A stretch of 22,787 nt of DNA from an uncultured Oscillospiraceae bacterium (GTDB lineage Bacteria; Bacillota; Clostridia; Oscillospirales; Oscillospiraceae), in contig CAKTQM010000027.1 in NCBI GenBank assembly GCA_934597125.1, positions 1 to 22,787 on the forward strand, in the 5' to 3' direction. Below are positions 8,151 to 14,450 of the stretch, piece by piece; position 1 is the first letter of the stretch, and the number at the start of each line of letters is the position of its first letter. A program made the translations under genes and the position numbers. The notes below the pieces were generated by a model. The model saw nothing but the letters and a program-made list of their open reading frames with translations, was not told the origin of the DNA and did no database searches.

Positions 8151-8630
8151 TTACACCTGCTCCTCGTCGGTGCGGTTGCGCCAGGCCAGTTCCTGCTCCA
8201 GCTCGTACTCCAGCTTTTTCACGCGCGCTTTCAGTTCGTCATAATGCTCGCTCTGGACATAGTATTTGACGAAGGAGAAGGTGGCCTCGGCAAACTCCTC
8301 CTCGGTATAGGAGGGCAGCAGGGAGCCGCCGCTGCGGCGCAGGCCGCTGACGTTGATGACCACCAGACGGCGGTGCTGCTCGCTGAGCTGGAAAAGCTTC
8401 AGCTTTTCAGGAACCTCAAGACCCAGGTCGTACTGCTCGTTGACCAGATTCAGCAGACGCGCCTGCTCCGGCTTGGCGGAGACGATAACGCCATGACGGG
8501 AGAACAGATCCTTCAGGTAGTCCACGGATACCTCTTCGCGGGTGATGGTGCCCTTGCCGATGCCGGTCAGCATGGTGTTGGACAGGTTCAGGCTCACGTA
8601 TACCTCGTGGCCGGTGGTGGGATAGCTCAT
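8151..8630 (-). CDS. Conserved-looking protein of unknown function, 159 aa
   Basis: I do not recognise this protein. It is 159 residues, soluble, with no signal peptide or membrane helix. The first ~75 residues are mixed and contain YLKDLFSRHGVIVSA. The middle has VVINVSGLRRSGGSLLPSY, which could be a beta strand and glycine loop. The last ~45 residues (about 115-159) are highly charged and helical and probably form a coiled coil. The start is well supported: AGGAGG six bases before the ATG, and a good promoter upstream. It is monocistronic with its own terminator. The coiled coil suggests oligomerisation or partner binding; nothing shows a catalytic role. Confidence 0.8.
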   Translation of the reverse strand: MSYPTTGHEVYVSLNLSNTMLTGIGKGTITREEVSVDYLKDLFSRHGVIVSAKPEQARLLNLVNEQYDLGLEVPEKLKLFQLSEQHRRLVVINVSGLRRSGGSLLPSYTEEEFAEATFSFVKYYVQSEHYDELKARVKKLEYELEQELAWRNRTDEEQV

Positions 8631-8692
8631 ATGAAACCTCCTGCGTTTCTCTATTCCTGGAGGGCGGCGACGCCCTCTCCTCTTATAGCTTC

Positions 8693-8721
8693 ATCTTAGC
8701 AGGTCGGCGGGAGAAATGCAA
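8693..8721 (-). promoter_or_regulatory. Sigma-A promoter for the 159-residue gene
   Basis: Minus strand TTGCAT (8716-8721), 17-nt spacer, TAAGAT (8693-8698), about 65 nt upstream of the ATG. Confidence 0.65.
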
Positions 8722-8823
8722 TAAAAACTTACAAAATTTCCAGATTATTTTTGTGCAATTGTGCTAAATGTATGGAATGAGTGATACTTTTAGCGCATCG
8801 GGAGTAAGGGTGCATTTGGTGTA

Positions 8824-8907
8824 CGTAGGGGCGGGGCTCTGCCCCGCCCGCCGTTTAACGGAAATGCCATGCAAACCGAGCGGGCGGGGTAGAACCCCGC
8901 CCCTACG
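8824..8907. repeat. Family 2 GC-rich palindromic repeat, complete copy (84 bp)
   Basis: Begins CGTAGGGGCGGGG and ends with its reverse complement, the arms matching over about 25 bases with few differences. Each arm also folds alone (GGGGCGGGG...CCCCGCCC). One arm is repeated at 20594-20620. It is non-coding and lies between the operon end and the 159-residue gene promoter. Confidence 0.85.
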
Positions 8908-8945
8908 AAAAAAATCGGAAAACCGCAGTAGGCCGCATTTTTCCG
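8908..8945 (-). terminator. Probable terminator of the four-gene operon
   Basis: On the minus strand a 7-bp stem CGGAAAA/TTTTCCG (8916-8922 with 8939-8945) encloses a 16-nt loop and is followed by a run of seven T (8908-8914). The stem is modest but the T run and position, just past the stop at 8953, fit a terminator. It abuts the family 2 repeat. Confidence 0.5.
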
Positions 8946-8952
8946 CCCCCTC

Positions 8953-9822
8953 TCACACCCCCGTCAGGTCAAACGGCGGGGTGTATTCCGCGCGGGCGGC
9001 GGTACGCTCCTGGGTGAAGCCATCGGTGATGCCGCAGTTCTCCATATAGGACACGGCGGCGCGGTATTCCGCGCGGGTCACATGGCGGCGCAGGGCGCCC
9101 TCCGCACCCTCCTGGGGGGTATACTGGCTCATGAGGGAGAACAGCACCTCACCCGGGCGGAAATGCGCCGCCACCCAGTCGATGCAGCGGCGGGTATTGT
9201 CCAGCTGCCCGGGCAGCACCAGATGGCGGATCACCACGCCCCGCTTGAGAAGACCGTCCTCCAACACGCAAGGGCCGGTCTGACGGAACATCTCCTGAAT
9301 GGCCGCGGCGGCCACGGGGAAGTAGTCCGGCGCGGCACTGAGTCGGCCGGCCAGCTGGTCATCGGCATATTTCAGGTCGGGCAGGTAGATATCCACCTGC
9401 CCCTCCAGAATACGCAGGGTTTCCACCGACTCATAGCCGCCGCAGTTATAGATCACGGGGACACTGAGCTTCGGCTCCAGCGCCGGCAGGATCCACGGCA
9501 GAAAGTGGGTGGGGGTCACCAGATTGATATTATGGGCGCCGTGGGCGATCAGGTCTTCAAAGATCTCACGCAGGTGCCGGGTGGTGATGGCTTTGCCGAA
9601 GCCGCCGGCGGAGATGGAGCCATTCTGGCAATAGGCGCACCGCAAGGTGCAGCCGGAGAAAAACACGGTGCCGCTGCCGTTGACGCCGGAGATAGGCGGC
9701 TCCTCCCACATATGCAGCGCGGCGCGGGCCACACGGACGCCTGCGGGCATGCCGCAGAAGCCGTGGCCTTCCGTCTCCGTCCGCTCCGCGCCGCAGCGGC
9801 GGGGACACAGGGTGCAGATCAT
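8953..9822 (-). CDS. PflX-like radical SAM protein (COG1313 type)
   Basis: A 289-residue radical SAM protein of the PflA/PflX-like group, called putative pyruvate formate-lyase activating enzymes although no substrate is established. The cluster motif is Cys58-x3-Cys62-x2-Cys65 in GCTLRCAYCQN. The N-terminus has an extra Cys set (3, 6, 10, 23; CTLCPRRCG) that probably binds a second cluster or zinc. YNCGGYES and DIYLPDLKY are typical of this group. The frame is open further upstream, but the ATG at 9822 overlaps the tdk stop as ATGA and immediately precedes the conserved Cys motif, so I choose it. It is the last gene of the operon. No glycyl-radical enzyme is encoded in the window. Confidence 0.87.
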   Translation of the reverse strand: MICTLCPRRCGAERTETEGHGFCGMPAGVRVARAALHMWEEPPISGVNGSGTVFFSGCTLRCAYCQNGSISAGGFGKAITTRHLREIFEDLIAHGAHNINLVTPTHFLPWILPALEPKLSVPVIYNCGGYESVETLRILEGQVDIYLPDLKYADDQLAGRLSAAPDYFPVAAAAIQEMFRQTGPCVLEDGLLKRGVVIRHLVLPGQLDNTRRCIDWVAAHFRPGEVLFSLMSQYTPQEGAEGALRRHVTRAEYRAAVSYMENCGITDGFTQERTAARAEYTPPFDLTGV

Positions 9823-10406
9823 TTCCGCAGCCGGTGGAAATCCGGCCCCAGATCGCCCGCCATCCAGTGGCGGCGGCACAGCCCAATATACCGGTCATTG
9901 GCACCCAGCACCACCTGGGCGCCCTCCTTCAGCACACGGCCCTCCTCATCAAAGCGGGCGTTGAAGGCGGCCTTTTTGCCGCACCAGCAGATGGTCTTGA
10001 CCTCCTCCAGCTTGTCCGCCAGCACCAGCAGGTGGTAGCTGCCGGGGAACAGGTCGCCCTTGAAATCGGCCCGCAGGCCGTAGCAGATAACAGGAATGTT
10101 GCAGTCGTCCACCAGATGCACCAGATAATAGACCTCATCCTTGCTGAGAAACTGCGCCTCATCCACGATGATGCAGGCGTATTTTTGCAGCTGGCTGTCG
10201 GGCATGGCGCGCATCTCATGGAAATAGACGCAGGGGTGCTTCAAGCCGATGCGGGAGGACACCATATGGTCGCCGTCCCGCGTGTCGACCTGGGGTTTCA
10301 CCAGCAGGGTCTCCTGACCCCGCTCCTCGTAATTGAAACGGGCCATCAGCGCGTTGGCGCTTTTGCTGGAGCCCATAGCTCCGTATTTGAAATAAAGCTG
10401 TGCCAT
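9819..10406 (-). CDS. tdk: Thymidine kinase, type II
   Basis: A 195-residue thymidine kinase: ATP-dependent phosphorylation of thymidine (and deoxyuridine) in nucleoside salvage, cytosolic, normally a tetramer. Visible: P-loop GAMGSSKSA at 9-17, DEAQF at 82-86 with Glu84 as likely base, and zinc ligands Cys140, Cys142, Cys177 and His180. YIGLCRRHW is the usual C-terminal signature. The ribosome site GAGGAGA precedes the ATG by about nine bases. It follows mutY by 15 nt and overlaps the next gene by 4 nt, so all are probably co-transcribed. Length matches the family. Confidence 0.96.
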   Translation of the reverse strand: MAQLYFKYGAMGSSKSANALMARFNYEERGQETLLVKPQVDTRDGDHMVSSRIGLKHPCVYFHEMRAMPDSQLQKYACIIVDEAQFLSKDEVYYLVHLVDDCNIPVICYGLRADFKGDLFPGSYHLLVLADKLEEVKTICWCGKKAAFNARFDEEGRVLKEGAQVVLGANDRYIGLCRRHWMAGDLGPDFHRLRK

Positions 10407-10421
10407 TGTGGTTTTCTCCTC

Positions 10422-11462
10422 TTATTCCTTCTCCAGTTTTCCAAACGCGGTGGGGATGGGGTAATTCTCACGCTCACCGTCGGGGCGCCAGACCCAATCC
10501 GGCGGGCCTTCGCCCTGTACGGTGACGGTGTAGACCGTCATTTCCCAGATGATGTGGGTAAAGATATGTTTATCTGCCGCTTTTTTCTCCCATTTGTGGG
10601 GCGTGATGCCCCATTGTGCCAGCTGTGCCGCCGCCTGCTGCTCCGTCAGGTTGCCGGAGACGTTGGGGAACTCCCACAGGCCCGCCAGCAGACCTTTTGG
10701 GGGGCGTTGACGCAGCGCCGCGGCGCCGTTTTGCCGCAGCAGGAAGACGGTCAGGTGCTCCGTCCGCTTGGCGGTTTTCTTTTCCCGCACAGGCAGCTGC
10801 CGCTGCAGGCCCTTTTCGCAGGCGGCGCAAAAGCCGCGAAGGGGGCAGTCGCCGCACAGGGGGTCGCCGTTGGGCAGGCAGACCATTGCCCCCAGATCCA
10901 TCAGCGCCTGATTAAATGCACCGGGGCGGTCATGGGGGATCACCGCTGTCAGCCATTGGCGGAAGCGCTGGCGGGTCTTGGGCTCCAGCACATTTTCGGC
11001 GCAGCCGGTCAGGCGGGCGGTCAGACGCAGGGCGTTGCCGTCCACCGCCGGTATGGGCTGGCCGAAGGCGATGGAGGCGATGGCCCCCGCCGTATAATCG
11101 CCGATGCCCGGCAGAGCCGTCAGGCCTTCGTAGGTCTGGGGAAATGCGCCGCCGTGCTGCACGATGACCTGCGCGGCCTTTTGCAGGTTGCGGGCGCGGC
11201 TGTAGTAACCCAGCCCCTGCCACAGCGACAGCAGCTGCTCCTCCGGTGCGGCGGCCAGGGCTTCCACCGTGGGCAGCGCCGTCATGAAGCGGTCAAAATA
11301 CGGCAGCACCGCCGTGACACGGGTCTGCTGCAGCATGATCTCCGACACCCAGGTGCGGTAGGGGGTCACCGTCTCCCGCCAGGGCAGGCGGCGGCGGTGG
11401 GCATCGTACCACGCCAGCAGGGGCGGGGAAAGGGCTTTGAGCTGTTGGGGCGTGTCTTGCAT
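10422..11462 (-). CDS. mutY: A/G-specific adenine glycosylase MutY
   Basis: A 346-residue DNA glycosylase that removes adenine paired with 8-oxoguanine. The helix-hairpin-helix LPGIGDYTAGAI is at 117-128, catalytic Asp141 in AVDGN, active-site Glu41 in EIMLQQTRV, and iron-sulfur ligands Cys195, 203, 206 and 212. The first Cys spacing is seven residues rather than six, as I recall for Clostridia. A C-terminal NUDIX-like 8-oxoG recognition domain (about 235-346) contains KGLLAGLWEFPN. The start is the ATG behind AAAGGA, 11 nt after the upstream radical SAM gene; the frame is open farther upstream only within that gene. The start is unambiguous in context. Confidence 0.95.
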   Translation of the reverse strand: MQDTPQQLKALSPPLLAWYDAHRRRLPWRETVTPYRTWVSEIMLQQTRVTAVLPYFDRFMTALPTVEALAAAPEEQLLSLWQGLGYYSRARNLQKAAQVIVQHGGAFPQTYEGLTALPGIGDYTAGAIASIAFGQPIPAVDGNALRLTARLTGCAENVLEPKTRQRFRQWLTAVIPHDRPGAFNQALMDLGAMVCLPNGDPLCGDCPLRGFCAACEKGLQRQLPVREKKTAKRTEHLTVFLLRQNGAAALRQRPPKGLLAGLWEFPNVSGNLTEQQAAAQLAQWGITPHKWEKKAADKHIFTHIIWEMTVYTVTVQGEGPPDWVWRPDGERENYPIPTAFGKLEKE

Positions 11463-11473
11463 GGCAATTCCTT

Positions 11474-12316
11474 TCATATGCTGAACCGTGTCGCGTAGCC
11501 GCAGCGACGGCACAGCTCCTCGGCGGGCCGGCGGCGGGAAAAGCCCTGCCGGATGGCCAGGGCGCGGGGGGTATTCAGGATCTCCGGCAGCGTCTGGGTC
11601 AGCAGATCGCCCAGAGGCATGCGGCCCTCGCCATCCAGGCAGCAGGGCACTACCGTGCCGTCGCACAGCACGGCGACCTGCTGGCGCAGGGCGTGGCAGA
11701 ACTGGACGCCGCGCTCCGCCGTGTCAGGGGCGGGCCAGTCGAATTTCCGGGCGGACTCCAGATAAATGCCCGGGACAAGGCAGCGGTTGCCCGCCCGATC
11801 GGGCGGCAGGTTTTCCACATTTTGTCCCACAGCGGTGGAGAAAAACGACAGAATCTCGGTATTTCGGGCCTGGGCGCCGCCCTCGTTCCACAGACGCAGG
11901 GCGCACAGGACACCTTTTTCCGCGGCGGCGGCGCAGAACTTCCACACATTGGTGAGATATTCCGTCATATCGCCGCCGTTGTTACCCTCGAAGCTGTGGA
12001 GGGAGACGCTGACCTTATGCAGGGCCGGAGCGGCCAGCAGCACGGCGGCTTTTTCCGGCAGCAGCGTACCGTTGGTAGTCAGGCATACCCGAAAACCCTG
12101 TTCCGCCGCGATATCCAGCAGCTCCGCCAGCTGCGGGTGCAGCAGCGGCTCACCCATCACATGGAAATAAAGATAACGGGTGTGACTCTGCAGCTTCCGG
12201 GCGATCACGCGGAATTCCTCCGGCGAGAGAAAGCGCTTTTCCCGCGCTGTGCCGGGGCAGAAAACACAGGAGAGATTGCACACGTTGGTGATCTCCACAT
12301 AGATCCGCTTGAACAT
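11474..12316 (-). CDS. Radical SAM protein with SPASM-like C-terminal cysteines
   Basis: A 280-residue radical SAM enzyme. The 4Fe-4S motif is Cys13-x3-Cys17-x2-Cys20 in NVCNLSCVFCPG; the GGE-equivalent is MGEP (54-57) and TTNGT follows at 80-84. The C-terminal third has Cys207, 218, 225, 226, 269 and 272, a SPASM-like auxiliary cluster region, including the typical CDGTVVPCC. Such proteins commonly modify peptides or proteins, but none is identifiable here. The start is the ATG at 12316 with AAGGAGG eight bases before it; the upstream ATG of the open frame has no such site. First gene of an operon with mutY and tdk. The reaction is unknown; the operon gives only a loose hint of nucleotide or DNA maintenance. 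Confidence 0.87.
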   Translation of the reverse strand: MFKRIYVEITNVCNLSCVFCPGTAREKRFLSPEEFRVIARKLQSHTRYLYFHVMGEPLLHPQLAELLDIAAEQGFRVCLTTNGTLLPEKAAVLLAAPALHKVSVSLHSFEGNNGGDMTEYLTNVWKFCAAAAEKGVLCALRLWNEGGAQARNTEILSFFSTAVGQNVENLPPDRAGNRCLVPGIYLESARKFDWPAPDTAERGVQFCHALRQQVAVLCDGTVVPCCLDGEGRMPLGDLLTQTLPEILNTPRALAIRQGFSRRRPAEELCRRCGYATRFSI

Positions 12317-12345
12317 ATGCCGCCCTCCTTTTTTGTCTCCATGGT

Positions 12346-12354
12346 ATTGTACCA
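12346..12354 (-). promoter_or_regulatory. Extended -10 promoter of the four-gene operon
   Basis: Minus strand TGGTACAAT (extended -10, 12346-12354) about 30 nt before the start codon. The -35 region at 17 nt is weak (GTGCAA), compensated by the TG extension. Confidence 0.5.
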
Positions 12355-12430
12355 CAAAGCGGCGGCGGTTGCACAGAAAATTTTACAAAAGACGGACGGT
12401 GGCAGGCAGCGCTCCTTTTTCGCAGAAAAA

Positions 12431-12450
12431 AGCCGCCCCGAGGGGCGGCT
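12431..12450 (-). terminator. Strong terminator of hpf
   Basis: Perfect 9-bp GC stem (12431-12439 with 12442-12450) followed on the minus strand by six T. It sits about 16 nt past the hpf stop and separates it from the radical SAM operon. Confidence 0.9.
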
Positions 12451-12466
12451 TTTCCTTATCTATCAT

Positions 12467-13003
12467 TTATTCCTGCGTCTCGATAATGCCGTAGCCGCCG
12501 TTGTTGCGGCGATAGACCACCGAAATCACGTCGTCCGCCACGTTGCGGAAGACATAGAAGGAATGATCCAGCAGGTTCATCTGCAAGATGGCCTCGTCAA
12601 TAGTCATGGGCTTGACGGTGAAGCGCTTGGTACGCACCACATGGAACTCGTCCTCTTCTTCCACCTGGAATTCGGGGACTTCCGGCTCCATGACCTCGGG
12701 CCGCAGGTTCTTGGCTAGACGGGTCTTGTTCTTGCGGATACGGCGCTCGATGAAACTGACGGTTCCGTCGATGGCGCCCCGCATGTCACCGTCGGGATCC
12801 TCGGCCTGGGCACGGAACAGGGTGCCGTTGGCGGCGCGGATGGTCAGCTCCACGGTGCAGCGGTTTTTCTTTTCCACGGCAAAGGTCACAAAAGCGTCCG
12901 CTTCCTCCGCGAAGTACCGGTCAAGCTTACCGATCTTCTTCTCGGCATACTCCTTGATGGAGTCGTTCAGGGCGATCTTCTTGCAGGCGAATGTGAACTT
13001 CAT
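12467..13003 (-). CDS. hpf: Ribosome hibernation promoting factor, long form
   Basis: A 178-residue long-form HPF (YvyD/RaiA type). The N-terminal S30AE domain (about 1-98) binds the small-subunit decoding region; an acidic linker (about 102-120) leads to the C-terminal dimerisation domain (about 122-175, VKPMTIDEAILQMNLLDHSFYVF), which joins two ribosomes into inactive 100S particles in stationary phase. The length identifies the long rather than the short form. The start has AAAGGAGC with a 7-nt gap. The gene has its own extended -10 promoter and strong terminator, so it is monocistronic. No sigma-B or sigma-H signature was seen. Confidence 0.95.
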   Translation of the reverse strand: MKFTFACKKIALNDSIKEYAEKKIGKLDRYFAEEADAFVTFAVEKKNRCTVELTIRAANGTLFRAQAEDPDGDMRGAIDGTVSFIERRIRKNKTRLAKNLRPEVMEPEVPEFQVEEEDEFHVVRTKRFTVKPMTIDEAILQMNLLDHSFYVFRNVADDVISVVYRRNNGGYGIIETQE

Positions 13004-13071
13004 ATTGTTTGCTCCTTTCTTGGGATACGGAACATAGGGTCGGGGAGGGATTTCCCCTTATCCATGTCCGC

Positions 13072-13100
13072 ATTATAGCACATTGTCTGTACTTTGAAAA
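13072..13100 (-). promoter_or_regulatory. Extended -10 promoter of hpf
   Basis: Minus strand TGCTATAAT (TATAAT at 13072-13077), with TTTTCA as a partial -35 at 13095-13100, spacer 17 nt. Confidence 0.75.
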
Positions 13101-13207
13101 GGGTGTCACAGTAAATTTAGGGAAAATTCACAAAAGTGCCACAATTTTTGGGCGTTTCGACGAGGCGTGCCAAAAATCGCGGAAATGCGGCAAAACCTCC
13201 TATGGAC

Positions 13208-13235
13208 AAGACAGGGGGGATGGGTGTACCATAAT
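13208..13235 (+). promoter_or_regulatory. Possible promoter of a short plus-strand RNA
   Basis: AAGACA (13208-13213), a 16-nt spacer, then CATAAT (13230-13235), pointing at the orphan plus-strand terminator at 13267-13302. Each box has a 4-5 of 6 match. If real it would give an RNA of about 60 nt. Confidence 0.3.
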
Positions 13236-13266
13236 AACCGGAAGCTTTCCAATATCCCACCCGCTT

Positions 13267-13302
13267 GAGCCGCGCCCCGAAAGGGGACGCGGCTCCTTTT
13301 TA
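13267..13302 (+). terminator. Orphan Rho-independent terminator on the plus strand
   Basis: GAGCCGCGCCCC (13267-13278) pairs with GGGG-A-CGCGGCTC (13283-13295) through a GAAA tetraloop, followed by CCTTTTTAT. The T run is only on the plus strand, yet all flanking genes (hpf and the Cys-repeat protein) are on the minus strand. It may end a small RNA. 13104-13266 has no convincing reading frame. Confidence 0.8.
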
Positions 13303-13320
13303 TCCTTTAACAACAGAGAC

Positions 13321-13356
13321 AAGGGAGTTTCGCGCCCTCAGGCGCGAAACTCCCTT
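13321..13356 (-). terminator. Terminator hairpin of the radical SAM/Cys-repeat operon
   Basis: Perfect 16-bp stem (13321-13336 with 13341-13356), loop CTCA, nine bases beyond the stop codon. The minus-strand tail is only moderately T-rich, so it may also serve as a stabilising 3' end. Confidence 0.7.
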
Positions 13357-13364
13357 AAACACTT

Positions 13365-14450
13365 CTATTGCAGCCGCTCTGTGACCCGGCGGTCGAGCTT
13401 TACCGCGCCGTAGAGATTCTTGGCGCTGCATCCGGCGCGGCCGCCGCCGGCACAGGCGCAGGCGCAGGCACACGCGCAGCTGCTGGCGCAGGCGCAGTGC
13501 CCTCCGCCGCCGAAACCGCCTCCGCCAAAGCCGCCGCCCCGACTGCCGCCGCCAAAGCCGCCGCTGCGGGGCGGGCGGGGCTTTGTTTTTGTGCCCACGC
13601 TGCCGGGACGGGGCCGGCCATCCGGCCCTGCGGGATACCACAGGTGGTTGACGAACACATACCGGGTACCGAAGCCGCCGGCGTAGCCGTCGCCCAGCTC
13701 CCGGAGGATCCACACCACCGCCCAAACGATGAAGATGGTGATGATCAGCGTCAGGAACAGGGCAGCCATGCTTGTGTCCTCGTCCTCGTCGTACCAGTCG
13801 TCGTAGTTCACGTAGTCAACAGGCATGTTGTCGGCGCTGAAGGACTGATCCAGTGCGGTAGGCCAGCTGTCATACCGCACCACGGCGTTCATGGTCTGGC
13901 CGTGGCCCAGATTCTGGGCCGTCATCACCATGCCGGTATCGGTGACGGTCACGTCGCCCGCGGTGTTGGACGTGCTGCCGAAATCGCCGGTGCCGCCCGC
14001 CGGGTCGTTCCAGGTCAGGGTCATCTCTCCGACCTTCGCTTCATCGAACCAGCCGGGGATGTAATCGTAGGAGATTGTACCGCCCTCCAGCGTATACATA
14101 TACTCCTGCACCCAGGAGAAAGAGAAGGCAAACATCTCTCCGGCGTCGTAGGCCCGATCCAGATAGACATACATGTAGCTGTTGTCATATGCCAGCCGCT
14201 GGATGTTGTCCGTCAGGGCGGTCTCCTCCCGTATGGAGCCGTTGGGAATACCGATTTTCAGCTCCTGCCCGTAGGGCAGTTCCTCCAGCGCCGTCCACTC
14301 CAGCGAAACGGTGATATGCAGGCTGCCGTCGTCGGTGTTGGGGGTGACGGTCACGTCGTAGCGGTCGATGTAGTCGTAATCCGCCCAGGCGGTCACGGTC
14401 AGGCACAGGACAAGGCCCAGGGCCAGCAGCAATGTGAGAAGCTTTTTCAT
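13365..14450 (-). CDS. Membrane protein with cytosolic Cys-Ala repeat tail
   Basis: A 361-residue protein. Residues 1-23 are a signal peptide with an AWA cleavage site. Residues 24 to about 225 are an extracytoplasmic beta-rich, Tyr/Asp-rich domain, loosely like the N-terminal part of DUF2207 proteins. One membrane helix spans about 229-250, so the C-terminal 110 residues should face the cytosol. That tail is Gly/Phe/Arg-rich (about 297-317) and then carries cysteines at 319, 321, 325, 327, 329, 331, 333 and 341, mostly alternating with Ala, ending AGGGRAGC. Both Cys and Ala codons vary (TGC/TGT, GCC/GCG). The ATG overlaps the upstream radical SAM stop as ATGA, with AAAGGAGG inside that gene. 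It is probably the substrate of the coupled enzyme; metal binding is the main alternative. Confidence 0.85.
   Translation of the reverse strand: MKKLLTLLLALGLVLCLTVTAWADYDYIDRYDVTVTPNTDDGSLHITVSLEWTALEELPYGQELKIGIPNGSIREETALTDNIQRLAYDNSYMYVYLDRAYDAGEMFAFSFSWVQEYMYTLEGGTISYDYIPGWFDEAKVGEMTLTWNDPAGGTGDFGSTSNTAGDVTVTDTGMVMTAQNLGHGQTMNAVVRYDSWPTALDQSFSADNMPVDYVNYDDWYDEDEDTSMAALFLTLIITIFIVWAVVWILRELGDGYAGGFGTRYVFVNHLWYPAGPDGRPRPGSVGTKTKPRPPRSGGFGGGSRGGGFGGGGFGGGGHCACASSCACACACACAGGGRAGCSAKNLYGAVKLDRRVTERLQ

Noticed and set aside
9834..11498. 554-residue plus-strand open frame
   Set aside because: Antisense across mutY and tdk, both of which have intact motifs and ribosome sites.
13428..13496. Simple microsatellite slippage in the Cys-Ala region
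   Set aside because: Codons for both residues vary and the block is interrupted by Ser-Ser and followed by a specific Gly-Arg-Ala-Gly-Cys end, so protein-level constraint is more likely.
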